A stretch of 41,320 nucleotides of DNA from a virus. The DNA is taken from positions 1 through 41,320 of IMG/VR virus record IMGVR_UViG_3300032331_001475; one strand, given 5' to 3'. Under the pieces are notes generated by a model that was not told the origin of the DNA, did no database searches, and saw only the letters and a list, made by a program, of their open reading frames with translations. This document shows positions 26,052 to 32,774 of this stretch, piece by piece (the stretch's first letter is position 1; each line of letters opens with the position of its first letter). The position numbers and the translations under genes were made by a program.

Positions 26052-26084
26052 GGGGGCCGGTTACTAAGTACCGGCCCCCCCTGT
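26052..26084. terminator. Strong bidirectional intrinsic terminator
   Basis: GGGGGCCGGT (26052-26061) and ACCGGCCCCC (26070-26079) form a perfect 10-bp GC-rich stem with a short loop. Downstream on the plus strand is CCTGTTTG; on the minus strand the stem is followed by TTTCTTGTTTC. It sits 10 nt after the last plus-strand gene and between convergent transcription units, so it probably ends both. Confidence 0.85.
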
Positions 26085-26085
26085 T

Positions 26086-26273
26086 TGCTAGACCCGTCGA
26101 TGTTCACCCCGTCTAGCGCGAGGCGGAAGTTACCCTATGGACCACGTGCGCCATATGCAAAACGCCGTGAGGGAGAACGTCAGGTGTCGAACGGCGGCAC
26201 CTACCCGCAGGGACCACACAATCCCCGCGAGTTGCACCGGATCCCAATGAGACCCCGGTGCAGGGCTGGGAAG
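26086..26273. other. Intergenic segment between convergent units
   Basis: No credible gene. It contains a 30-bp element with 8-bp perfect inverted arms (26233-26262), described separately, and a weaker pair AGGTG (26182-26186)/CACCT (26198-26202). It is the natural place for a recombination site of the adjacent recombinase. Confidence 0.5.
26233..26262. repeat. 30-bp inverted-repeat element beside the serine recombinase
   Basis: TGCACCGG (26233-26240) and CCGGTGCA (26255-26262) are perfect inverted arms around a 14-bp centre, 11 bp beyond the 3' end of the recombinase gene. Small serine recombinases act on sites of about 28-30 bp with two inverted half-sites, so this could be its site; with no U-tract it is a poor terminator. 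Function is inferred. Confidence 0.45.
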
Positions 26274-27002
26274 TTAGACCTCCTCCCCAGACTTGTCAAG
26301 CGCCTGCTGTTCGGCTTGCATGGCACGCGTGACGCTGCCCCACGCCTCACCTGTGACCATGTGCCGGACGGTGTTGCGGTTCCACTTGGCGCTGCGAGGT
26401 GGCTTGTATCCGAGAGCGTCAAGTTCCAACGCGATCTCGCTCATGCTCATGCCGCCCTCGTGAAGCGTGATCGCCTCCGCAACGGCAGCCGGGTCTACCT
26501 CCTTGCGCCTACCGACCGACCCACCCGAGCGGATGATTGCGTGAAGCGCGTCGCTCGTACGCTCGCTAATGATGCGGCGCTCGTACTCCGCAAGCATGGC
26601 GAACATTGCCTGCATCATCCACCCGCCAGCGGTGGTCGGGTCTGCTTCGGGAAGGTCGCACATGAACACGTACCACCCCTCTTTCTGCGAACGCTCGATG
26701 GTTTCGAGACGCTCGATCATGCGGCGGGAAAGCCTGTCACCCTTCGCTACCACGAGGATGCCCGACTCACGCCTGCACAGTTCGATCGCATCGACCGCAG
26801 CGTTGCGCTTCGCGAGCGGCTTGCTGAAACCGGACACTACCTCCGTGAACACGGCGATGTTGCGCCACCCCTTGTCCGTGATCCACTGCTCGCACGTGTG
26901 CAGTTGCGCGTCAAGCCCGTGGCCCGACTTGCCCTGCTCGTCAGTCGATACCCGCCTCAGGATCACTGCTGGCTGGTCCGTCGTCGTTGTAGATTGCTTC
27001 AC
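26274..27002 (-). CDS. Small serine recombinase (resolvase/invertase family)
   Basis: A 242-residue GTG-start protein with ribosome site GGGAGG. The resolvase domain covers about 12-150: ILRRVSTDEQ with nucleophile Ser19, GHGLDAQL, VVAKGDRLSRR (Arg90, Arg93), and EYERRIISERT (Glu139, Arg142). Residues 165-220 hold a helix-turn-helix-like stretch (AAVAEAITLHEGGMSMSEIA) and KWNRNTVRHM, as in the start of recombinase DNA-binding regions. It is far shorter than large serine integrases (over 450 residues). It could integrate, invert or resolve DNA; no prophage repressor or attachment site was proven. It overlaps the upstream gene by 62 nt. Confidence 0.85.
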   Translation of the reverse strand: MKQSTTTTDQPAVILRRVSTDEQGKSGHGLDAQLHTCEQWITDKGWRNIAVFTEVVSGFSKPLAKRNAAVDAIELCRRESGILVVAKGDRLSRRMIERLETIERSQKEGWYVFMCDLPEADPTTAGGWMMQAMFAMLAEYERRIISERTSDALHAIIRSGGSVGRRKEVDPAAVAEAITLHEGGMSMSEIALELDALGYKPPRSAKWNRNTVRHMVTGEAWGSVTRAMQAEQQALDKSGEEV

Positions 27003-27171
27003 GTTCCCTTACCTCCCTGCGTAGTTCTTGTTCTGGTGAGTATGCGTCCCTCTTGCCATGCCTCCTGCGCCACGCAACGGACATCGTGTTCCAGCATGGG
27101 TTGCAGTAGTCGCCCATGTTGTACTTAGACAGGCGACCCTTGCACCTTGCGCAGTTACGTGGTGGCGGCAT
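26941..27171 (-). CDS. Small zinc-ribbon protein
   Basis: The ATG at 27171 gives 76 residues. CARC near the start and CNPC 13 residues later form a C-x2-C...C-x2-C zinc ribbon (residues 7-28). The C-terminal half is a charged helix and acidic tail (SPEQELRREVREREAIYNDD). Similar short C2C2 proteins in phages may bind DNA, RNA polymerase or other proteins. It overlaps the recombinase gene by 62 nt at its 3' end, an unusually long overlap for this genome, and its 5' end overlaps the next gene upstream by 17 nt. Confidence 0.65.
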   Translation of the reverse strand: MPPPRNCARCKGRLSKYNMGDYCNPCWNTMSVAWRRRHGKRDAYSPEQELRREVREREAIYNDDGPASSDPEAGID

Positions 27172-27364
27172 CGTCCTTCGCCCTCGTGTACAGGGAAAGG
27201 TCGGCGATGGGTACAAGCCGATCCTTCCCCTGAATGCTCGCCTTCTTGCGGTTGCGCAACGACACGATGTACCCGTAGTGCCAGCGCATGTTGGCGTCCA
27301 TCCACTTCACGACAGGCGGGTCGCCGCCTGCACGCAGGATGGCACGTGCTTCCTCGTACGTCAT
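27155..27364 (-). CDS. Small hypothetical protein
   Basis: Start chosen at ATG 27364 (MTYEEARAIL), giving 69 residues. The sequence has a short helix, then VVKWMDANMRWHYGYIVSLR and a basic stretch KKASIQGKDRLVPIADLSLY, which looks like a small beta barrel or SH3-like fold. No family is recognised. It is the second gene after the Rpf-like protein, 19 nt downstream of it, and probably in the same transcript. Confidence 0.5.
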   Translation of the reverse strand: MTYEEARAILRAGGDPPVVKWMDANMRWHYGYIVSLRNRKKASIQGKDRLVPIADLSLYTRAKDDAATT

Positions 27365-27383
27365 GTGCGCAAGCCTAGCGTTG

Positions 27384-27779
27384 TCATGGACGGAAGCAAG
27401 CGTGTGCGCCCCACGCCGTGATGCCAAACCTGTCACGGATGGCGTCGGCCACGAGGATCGTCTCGGGGATTGAGCCGGACCACAGGCGGTACGGGCTACC
27501 CGCTGCGTACCACGTGTGCTTATAGATGCCCAAGCCCCCGCCCCACGTTGGCCCTTGGTGGTGCCACGCCACGCCGTACTTCTCCGTGCGTGACGGCTGC
27601 TCGCACCTGCCCATTCGCACGAAACCCATCCAGTCGGGGACGCGTTGCTTCATCTGCGCCATCGTCGGGTGCGGAGGGAACTGCTGCGTTTTCTGCTTCG
27701 CGTCTGCCGATGCGTAACACACGAACGAACTCGTGAACGTAACGAACGCAACGGTTACTGCAAGCGTGGTGATCTTCAT
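27384..27779 (-). CDS. Secreted Rpf-like transglycosylase-fold protein
   Basis: Start at ATG 27779; 131 residues. Residues 1-26 form a signal peptide (KITTLAVTVAFVTFTSSFVC with an Ala-rich cleavage area). Residues 55-128 carry the resuscitation-promoting-factor/transglycosylase-like pattern: MGRCEQPSR with probable catalytic Glu, then WHHQGPTWGGGLGIYKHTW, and ILVADAIRDRFGITAWGAHAC. Such domains cleave actinobacterial peptidoglycan and are typical of Actinobacteria and their phages. It is separate from the lysis cassette and on the opposite strand, so it may modify the host wall, aid exit, or influence host dormancy. Confidence 0.78.
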   Translation of the reverse strand: MKITTLAVTVAFVTFTSSFVCYASADAKQKTQQFPPHPTMAQMKQRVPDWMGFVRMGRCEQPSRTEKYGVAWHHQGPTWGGGLGIYKHTWYAAGSPYRLWSGSIPETILVADAIRDRFGITAWGAHACFRP

Positions 27780-27813
27780 TGTCTTTCGTGTCCTATCTTC
27801 TTTGACATTTATC

Positions 27814-27833
27814 GCGAACGTAAGGAACGAACG
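27814..27833. promoter_or_regulatory. Motif shared with the terminase upstream region (copy 1)
   Basis: GCGAACGTAAG, two bases, then (A)CGAACG occurs here, 35 bp upstream of the Rpf-like start, and again at 36105-36122, 37 bp upstream of the large terminase start. The similar spacing and orientation suggest a common regulatory element. Sequence beside the motif is A/T-rich in both cases, giving a possible -10 (GATAAAT here on the minus strand; TATACAAT at the other copy). Confidence 0.5.
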
Positions 27834-27849
27834 CTTGACTAACGCAGAC

Positions 27850-27882
27850 GGGGGGGCTAGCATCGACGATGCTAGCCCCCCC
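27850..27882. terminator. Long perfect GC-rich hairpin, probable terminator
   Basis: Sixteen-base perfect arms (27850-27865 and 27867-27882, beginning with seven G and ending with seven C) around a single central base. It follows the stop of the small HTH gene by 12 nt on the minus strand. The U-tract is poor, but stem strength is exceptional, so it likely separates the HTH transcript from the Rpf-like transcript. Confidence 0.75.
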
Positions 27883-27894
27883 GCTTTCGCTATC

Positions 27895-28158
27895 TCAACC
27901 TTCGGTCGCTTCGGTCGCAACCACGGGGCGCTTTGCGAGCGCCGTGTTGATTACGTTGATGATGCTCGGCGATGCTACGCCAGTTGCACGTGACATATCC
28001 GCGATCGTGACGCCAGCATTGCGCGCCTCGATCATTGCGTCGGCCCACGTTTCACGTGAGTCGGCCAGTTCTTTCTCGTGCCTGCGCTTCGTGATGAACG
28101 CTCTGACCACCGCCAGCATGTGAGGGTTGTCCGAGAAGTCGTACGTGATGCTGTCCAT
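27895..28158 (-). CDS. Small HTH DNA-binding protein, candidate regulator
   Basis: Start at ATG 28158 with strong ribosome site AAAGGAG; 87 residues. Residues 43-73 read as a helix-turn-helix (IEARNAGVTIADMSRATGVA then SIINVINTA). The N-terminal half is a charged helix (AFITKRRHEKELADSRETWA). It lies between two hairpin terminators, so it may be expressed by read-through or from its own weak promoter. As the clearest small HTH protein in the minus block, it is a candidate for binding the operator-like palindrome at 32056-32079. That link is inference. Confidence 0.65.
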   Translation of the reverse strand: MDSITYDFSDNPHMLAVVRAFITKRRHEKELADSRETWADAMIEARNAGVTIADMSRATGVASPSIINVINTALAKRPVVATEATEG

Positions 28159-28183
28159 CGTGTTCTCCTTTCGGGAGAGTCGT

Positions 28184-28209
28184 GGGGAGGGGGCGGATAC
28201 CCCCTCCCC
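28184..28209 (-). terminator. Intergenic hairpin (partial terminator/attenuator)
   Basis: GGGGAGGGGG (28184-28193) and CCCCCTCCCC (28200-28209) form a perfect 10-bp stem with a 6-nt loop, directly after the winged-helix-like gene (stop at 28217) and before the HTH gene. No clear U-tract, so it may act as attenuator or 3'-end stabiliser that lowers expression of the HTH protein. Confidence 0.65.
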
Positions 28210-28216
28210 GTATCGT

Positions 28217-28909
28217 TTACGGGCGGAGTGCCCAGACTTCCTGCTTGCCACGCTTGCCTGCCACGTACACCTTGCCCTCCTGCTCCAGCGAGGTGAGCGC
28301 GGCGCGCGCCTGTGACGTAGTGAGCGGAGACGGCCACCCGTTCGCGCCCTCCCACAAGCCGATGCCCCTGACCGTGGACTGCGCGCTCGTGAGCGCCTGC
28401 TGCACACGGAGTTTCGCGTCGGTCGGGCTGACACGTGGGGCACGCTTGCGGTTGGTGACGCTTGCGATCGGAGACCTGTACGAAGGCGAGTCGTTGTCCT
28501 CGGCAGGCTCGTCGTCCTCCTGCACCACGGGTGCGGAGCCGAACACGCCGCCCGTGATGGGCGTGAGGTCAACGGTGACGGAGCCGTCGCCTGCGTGTAC
28601 CACCTGCGTGGATGGCATGGTCGGCGTGGTCACGGTACCCGTGGTGGCGTACTCGTCAAGCGCCTCGGCAAGCGTCGGCTCGCCGTCCACGTGGGCGCTC
28701 AAACCTGCCTCGTGAAGCGCGTCCTGCAACACGCCAAGTGCTGCGAGGTGGGCGTCGGCACGGCGCTCTGCCTCGATCACCCTGCGCTCCACCTCCTCGC
28801 GCCACTCGTCCCACGTATCCGCGTCCCACATCGTGGAGCGGTCCATGCCGAACGTGCTTCCGTTCACGTGTCCTCCGTTCGTTGTGTTTGTCGTGTACGT
28901 ACCCAGCAT
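28217..28909 (-). CDS. Third protein of the MoxR-VWA operon, C-terminal winged-helix-like
   Basis: ATG 28909 (6 nt after GGGAGG) is preferred over GTG 28912; it gives 230 residues. Residues 25-70 form a charged helix or coiled coil (WDEWREEVERRVIEAERRAD). The middle is acidic and disordered-like (VVQEDDEPAEDNDSP). The last 75 residues look like a winged helix (RVQQALTSAQSTVRG; TTSQARAALTSLEQEGKVYV; GKQEVWAL), similar to DNA-binding or partner-binding wings. Its start overlaps the VWA stop (TGATG), so it is co-translated with it. It could be the substrate adaptor, DNA-binding part or regulator of the module. No known family was recognised. Confidence 0.6.
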   Translation of the reverse strand: MLGTYTTNTTNGGHVNGSTFGMDRSTMWDADTWDEWREEVERRVIEAERRADAHLAALGVLQDALHEAGLSAHVDGEPTLAEALDEYATTGTVTTPTMPSTQVVHAGDGSVTVDLTPITGGVFGSAPVVQEDDEPAEDNDSPSYRSPIASVTNRKRAPRVSPTDAKLRVQQALTSAQSTVRGIGLWEGANGWPSPLTTSQARAALTSLEQEGKVYVAGKRGKQEVWALRP

Positions 28910-30855
28910 CACTTGCCTCCCTTCATCATGGTGCGGATGAAGTCGCCGAGAACCTTCGGCAACTGGTTGCTGCTTGCGATCGACGTTGCGTACGTGTGGT
29001 AGTCGGGGTCAACGCTGCCGATACCGATGCCACCCGTAACGATTCCCTCCCGCAACGCCAACGCAACCTGCTCCGACGCTTCGTCCGGCGAGTTCGGATA
29101 CCCGTCAGTCACGACGACGATCATCTGCGTGTCAGCCTTGCGCTTGCGGCTCACTGCTCGTGCCCACACAAGGGCATCCGCCTCGTTCGTGCCGCCGCTT
29201 GCCCCGTAACGTACGCAACGGAGCGCCCGTGACATAGCGTTGTCGATCTTGCGAACCTGCGCCTTCGTGAGCGTTGATCGGAACGGGATGCCAAAGTCAA
29301 CGGTGCATCCGTACGCACACACTGCGACGTCGAGTCCGTCAACCTTGTCGGCTGCGTTGTACACGGCGAGTGCTGCGTCGGCTGCCTCGTATCCGTCGTG
29401 TCCTGCCATCGACCCGGATGCGTCGATGCACACGACGAGCGAGTAGTCGAGCGACCCCTTCGGCCCCGTCCTCTCACGGAAGGAACGGAGATCGCCAAGT
29501 GCGAGGCGCTTGGCAGACGCTGCGTCGAACGCGCCGCGCCGCTTGCGTCCGATCCATCCGCCGTTCGCGTTGTCCTGCAACACACGGCGAAGGTTCTTCG
29601 TAACGAGGCGGGTCACGGGAGAGAGACGCTGCGACGCACGCTGGTCGTCCACGTACTTGGGCGTGGTCTTACGCGTGGTGATGAAGTCGCCCTCCAACAC
29701 CTCGCTCGTGCGATCGTTGGCGGGGAGTGGCGTCTCGTCGCGATCGTCCTCCCACTTGCCACGCTCACGGTCCGGGCGAACCTTGTCGGGCAGGTTGTCG
29801 CTCTCCTCGCTGCTTGCGCCATCGCCACCGGGGTCGCCCCCGTACTCGTTCGTGGTGCCGTTGCTGTCGCCGTCATCGCCATCGTCCTGCGTGTCGCCGT
29901 CGTCGGCGTCCTCGTCGCCGTCGTCGCCGTCCTCGTCGGACTCGCCGTCACCCGTAGCGTCGCCGCTCGTGCCATCGGCACCCTCGTACTCGTCGTCCGT
30001 GTCGCCGTTGCCATCGGCTCCCTCGTCCTCGCCATCCTCGCCCTCGTCGCCCGTGCCGTTGGTCGGGCCGCTCGTGGGAGGCGGGTACTGGATGGTGCCG
30101 TCCATGTACGGGAGCAACGCGTCATACATAGGCTCCAGCGTGTCGATGAGCGAGCCGGTGTCCGGCTTGTCGCACGCCTCCATGAACGCGTCGTGGCAAG
30201 CGTCGATCACGGACTGCTCCGTTGCGTTCACGACGGGTGCGTACTGGTCTGCGCCGTCCGTGCATGACCGCTTGGCGAACAGGTACGAACACACCCTGCG
30301 CACCATGCCAACGTTGTTCCACTGGCTCACGTTCGGGGCGACCATGCGATCGTTCTCAATCTTTCGCAGCATTGCGAACGCAGGTACCTCACGCTCCATG
30401 CAGTCCTCGATGCGCACATCCTCCGCAAAGTTGACGACCATGAAGAACTCACGCCAGTGTGCGGGATCGCACCAGTCGGGGCGGCTGATCTCCGTCGTGA
30501 ACAACACGTGCCCCATCTCGTGGATCATGACCATCACGGCCTCGCCACGCATGATCGGGCGCAGCCTGTCGTAGTACCCGGTGGGGTTATCGTTCGCGGT
30601 CTGCGTTGACCACATGACCGTGATCTGGCGGGAGGTGGACTCGTCGATCTTCACGGCCCACCTGCCCACGGAGTTGTGACGCGTGATGATGGGGCGAGAG
30701 TCGCCGACGATGGCGCTCATCGTGACGGCAACCTCACGCTCCGCACGTGCCGTGTTGCTCGCCGACCATCCCGTGTACTCGACGAGCGGCTCGTTCCACC
30801 GTGCGTGATCGTTCGTAAGGCTGACGATCGTAGGTGTGGGTGTTTGTGTACTCAT
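28909..30855 (-). CDS. VWA-domain protein with HExxH motif (CobT/DUF2201-like)
   Basis: Start at ATG 30855 with GAGGT upstream; 648 residues (the frame stays open upstream but lacks a ribosome site). Residues 90-155 have a zincin-like HEMGH (112-116) followed by NFAEDVRIED (142-151), the pattern of metallopeptidase-like domains that precede VWA domains in CobT-related and DUF2201 proteins. Residues 268-350 are an extremely acidic Asp/Glu/Gly linker. Residues 468-620 form a VWA domain with an intact MIDAS: DASGS (478-482), Thr556 and Asp584. It follows the MoxR-type ATPase by 26 nt, the classic partner arrangement. It may be a chaperone or chelatase-like adaptor, or a regulated peptidase. Confidence 0.82.
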   Translation of the reverse strand: MSTQTPTPTIVSLTNDHARWNEPLVEYTGWSASNTARAEREVAVTMSAIVGDSRPIITRHNSVGRWAVKIDESTSRQITVMWSTQTANDNPTGYYDRLRPIMRGEAVMVMIHEMGHVLFTTEISRPDWCDPAHWREFFMVVNFAEDVRIEDCMEREVPAFAMLRKIENDRMVAPNVSQWNNVGMVRRVCSYLFAKRSCTDGADQYAPVVNATEQSVIDACHDAFMEACDKPDTGSLIDTLEPMYDALLPYMDGTIQYPPPTSGPTNGTGDEGEDGEDEGADGNGDTDDEYEGADGTSGDATGDGESDEDGDDGDEDADDGDTQDDGDDGDSNGTTNEYGGDPGGDGASSEESDNLPDKVRPDRERGKWEDDRDETPLPANDRTSEVLEGDFITTRKTTPKYVDDQRASQRLSPVTRLVTKNLRRVLQDNANGGWIGRKRRGAFDAASAKRLALGDLRSFRERTGPKGSLDYSLVVCIDASGSMAGHDGYEAADAALAVYNAADKVDGLDVAVCAYGCTVDFGIPFRSTLTKAQVRKIDNAMSRALRCVRYGASGGTNEADALVWARAVSRKRKADTQMIVVVTDGYPNSPDEASEQVALALREGIVTGGIGIGSVDPDYHTYATSIASSNQLPKVLGDFIRTMMKGGK

Positions 30856-30881
30856 GTGTGTACCTCTTTCTTTCGTGTGGA

Positions 30882-31988
30882 CTAGGCGATCGGGAGACCG
30901 GACTCGTCCACGTTCCACATTGCGAGGATGTTTCGGACGGGCTGGCGCTCGTCCTCGGGGAACTTGGCGACCAACGCACGCTCGGCAGACTCGGCCCACG
31001 TGTAGCAGCCGGACACCATCGCCTCGGCCCACATGAGCAGCGTGCGGAAGCCGACGGGGTGCGTGATCTCGCCCGCCTGCCTGATCTTGCTCACGGTCTC
31101 GGCCATGTTGCGTGCCACCGTTGCGTCGATCGACGGCACACGTGTCATGAGTGCCAGCGCCTCGTCGCCGTACGCAGGGTACGTGATGGCGGGCGTCCAC
31201 GGCAGGCGGTTCTCGAACGCAGGGTCCAACTCGTTCGTGCCGACGTACTCGTTGGGCGGGTTCGCCGTGGCCACGAGGATCAAGTCGCCACGGTCGATCG
31301 TCTCGCCCGTTGCCAACGTGAGGCGGGCGGTGCCGTCGAGCAGGGGCATGAGCGATGCGTACTCATTGACGTCACGGATGCGGTTGATCTCGTCGATGAG
31401 CAGGACCGTCGGCCTCTCGTGGCTCATGCGCACGGCGCTTGCGATCATGCGATCGACCCACTCAACGGTCGGCGCTCCCGTGGTCTCGTGTGCGGCGGGC
31501 AACTGCGTGCCGATGAACGAGTCCTCGTTCGACCCCGGCGTGATGCTCACGATCACGAGGTTCCAGTTGAGCAGCGACGTAAGCCACTCGATGCTCGCGG
31601 TCTTGCCGCACCCGGTGTCGCCGAACACGGCCATGTGCTTGCGCTCACGCAGGCCGAACATGACGTCGTACAGGTAGTCGTCCTGCCCGATGAGCGGGAA
31701 GGCACCGGGCGAGGGCGACGTAGGCAGGCCGTCCTCGATCGGGATCGCGATGCTCGGGCGGCTGCCCTTCTTGCACGTAACGTGCGTTGACGAGACGTCG
31801 ATGCCGCTGCCGACGTTCGCGAGGCTGGCCGTCAGGTCACGTGTGACGTAGACGTCCTTCGTGTCGGGGGACGGGAGCATGACGCCGATGTTTCCGTTCG
31901 CGCCGATGCTCACGGTGGCGACGCTCGTGCCGTCCACGGTGAGGGCTGCGTTGCCGTTGCCATCGGGGGTCAGGGTTACGCTAGGCAT
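30882..31988 (-). CDS. MoxR/CobS-type AAA+ ATPase
   Basis: A 368-residue protein. Residues 1-75 form a small beta-rich N-terminal region (VTLTPDGNGNAALTVDG and GANGNIGVML) unusual for the family. The AAA+ core follows: Walker A GDTGCGKT (123-130), Walker B VLLIDEIN (195-202), sensor 1 in ATANPP (Asn243), arginine finger in PAFENRL (Arg261) and sensor 2 in PVGFRTLLM (Arg315). This is the pattern of MoxR/CobS (AAA_5) ATPases that form hexamers and work with VWA partners to insert metals, activate or remodel protein complexes. The gene has its own promoter with an operator-like palindrome, and heads a three-gene operon. Confidence 0.85.
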   Translation of the reverse strand: MPSVTLTPDGNGNAALTVDGTSVATVSIGANGNIGVMLPSPDTKDVYVTRDLTASLANVGSGIDVSSTHVTCKKGSRPSIAIPIEDGLPTSPSPGAFPLIGQDDYLYDVMFGLRERKHMAVFGDTGCGKTASIEWLTSLLNWNLVIVSITPGSNEDSFIGTQLPAAHETTGAPTVEWVDRMIASAVRMSHERPTVLLIDEINRIRDVNEYASLMPLLDGTARLTLATGETIDRGDLILVATANPPNEYVGTNELDPAFENRLPWTPAITYPAYGDEALALMTRVPSIDATVARNMAETVSKIRQAGEITHPVGFRTLLMWAEAMVSGCYTWAESAERALVAKFPEDERQPVRNILAMWNVDESGLPIA

Positions 31989-32014
31989 GTGTGATTACCT
32001 CCTGTTCGGATGCG

Positions 32015-32029
32015 GTGGGCCGATCCCAC
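32015..32029 (-). promoter_or_regulatory. 5'-leader hairpin of the MoxR-VWA transcript
   Basis: GTGGG (32015-32019) pairs with CCCAC (32025-32029). The hairpin would start within a few bases of the mRNA 5' end predicted from the promoter at 32041-32069. Equivalent hairpins are found in the leaders of the other two minus-strand promoters. Confidence 0.55.
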
Positions 32030-32040
32030 TGCATGGATAC

Positions 32041-32079
32041 ACTGTAGCATGGGGCAAAGTGCCTGCTAATCGGCACTTT
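32041..32079 (-). promoter_or_regulatory. Promoter P1 with palindromic operator, upstream of MoxR-VWA operon
   Basis: On the minus strand, -35 TTAGCA (32064-32069) and -10 TACAGT (32041-32046) are 17 bp apart, with TGC before the -10 (extended -10). A perfect palindrome AAAGTGCC-N8-GGCACTTT (32056-32079) covers the -35. The -10 lies about 53 bp from the ATG at 31988. The -35 overlaps the stop codon of the upstream small gene. The element is shared in part by two other promoters. The palindrome is directly visible; repressor binding is inferred. Confidence 0.7.
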
Positions 32080-32236
32080 CCACCGCTGTGTGCGGGCGCG
32101 CCTGCGCCGGGGTGTAGTACGTGTCGAGCGTGTGATCGTACGCACGCCCGATGGCCCACGTAGCGAACGCAAGCGTGATGATGAACAACGCAAGGTATGC
32201 GTACGTGATGGCTAGCGCCTTCGTCCTACGTGTCAC
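32066..32236 (-). CDS. Small single-span membrane protein
   Basis: A 56-residue GTG-start protein; its GTGA overlaps the previous stop, behind an AAGGAGGTGAACGC ribosome site. Residues 6-31 are a transmembrane helix (ALAITYAYLALFIITLAFAT) after a basic start (TRRTK), followed by a short polar tail. It is the last gene of the seven-gene small-ORF operon. Early phage membrane proteins of this size often alter host membrane functions or exclude other phages, but no specific role can be assigned. Confidence 0.65.
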   Translation of the reverse strand: MTRRTKALAITYAYLALFIITLAFATWAIGRAYDHTLDTYYTPAQARPHTAVESAD

Positions 32237-32532
32237 GCGTTCACCTCCTTCGCGAGACGCTTGATGCGTGCCGTCTTGTTGAGCAACACGAGGATCGCGG
32301 TCTCCGCGTCCACCACGTGGTACGGGGGCCAGCAGGGTGGGCGGTCCTCCCGCCACGCCATCATGAGCGCCATGCCGAGGGCAGCGCCACCTGCCCATGC
32401 GTGCGCCTCGAAACACGCGCGGCCCTGTGCCTCGGTCCATGCGTACGGGCCGGGTGGGTAGTCGTTCACCCGCTCCTTGGCGGGTGGCTTGTGCCCGTTC
32501 TGCTTCTTGCGTACGTTCGTCCAGCGGTTCAT
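32233..32532 (-). CDS. Small hypothetical protein of the coupled operon
   Basis: A 99-residue protein from ATG 32532, preceded by AAGGAGGACAACGC. A basic start (NRWTNVRKKQNGHKPPAKER) is followed by a region rich in Trp, Tyr, Pro and Ala (WTEAQGRACFEAHAWAGGAA) and a helix near the C-terminus (AETAILVLLNKTARIKRLAK). No family recognised. Its last residues are KEVNA because they encode the ribosome site and start of the next gene. The role is unknown. Confidence 0.6.
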   Translation of the reverse strand: MNRWTNVRKKQNGHKPPAKERVNDYPPGPYAWTEAQGRACFEAHAWAGGAALGMALMMAWREDRPPCWPPYHVVDAETAILVLLNKTARIKRLAKEVNA

Positions 32533-32774
32533 GCGTTGTCCTCCTTGTCGTCCCTCACGTTGTCGAACAGGTCGTTGAGCGCGATGAAGTCGGCGATGCC
32601 GTCGGCCTCGCCACGCCACGTGTAGCCCGTGTCCATGCGGTCCTCGTCAAGCACCGCGTACTTGGTGTCGTCCTCGTCCTTGCACAAGTACAGGTCCACA
32701 TCGCCACGTGTGATGCGTACCTCGACAGTCCAGCGAGGGTCGCTCACTTGGATCGTGGTGTCGTCGTTCGTCAT
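32529..32774 (-). CDS. Small acidic protein of the coupled operon
   Basis: An 81-residue protein from ATG 32774. Acidic and beta-rich at first (TIQVSDPRWTVEVRITRGDV, DLYLCKDEDDTKYAVLDEDR), then WRGEADGIADFIALNDLFDN. This small acidic beta fold is reminiscent of DNA-mimic or inhibitor proteins, but no family could be named. It ends KEDNA owing to the overlapping ribosome site of the next gene. Start and stop overlap neighbours by 4 nt. Confidence 0.6.
   Translation of the reverse strand: MTNDDTTIQVSDPRWTVEVRITRGDVDLYLCKDEDDTKYAVLDEDRMDTGYTWRGEADGIADFIALNDLFDNVRDDKEDNA

Noticed and set aside
26165-26265. tRNA-like or attachment-site remnant next to the recombinase
   Set aside because: There are stems and a TTCGA on the minus strand, but no cloverleaf can be drawn and no T-arm with correct stems is present.
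26933-27020. Alternative ATG start for the serine recombinase
   Set aside because: No in-frame ATG precedes the catalytic Ser region; the GTG at 27002 has a good GGGAGG site and keeps the complete N-terminal strand.
29795-30055. Tandem-repeat or CRISPR-like array of short GC-rich units
   Set aside because: It is the codon repeat of the Asp/Glu/Gly linker in the VWA protein; no regular repeat-spacer structure. No CRISPR array was seen anywhere.
30834-31790. Long plus-strand open frame opposite the ATPase gene
   Set aside because: It is a shadow of the minus-strand coding sequence (high-GC third positions), with no domain sense, no ribosome site and no room in the operon structure.
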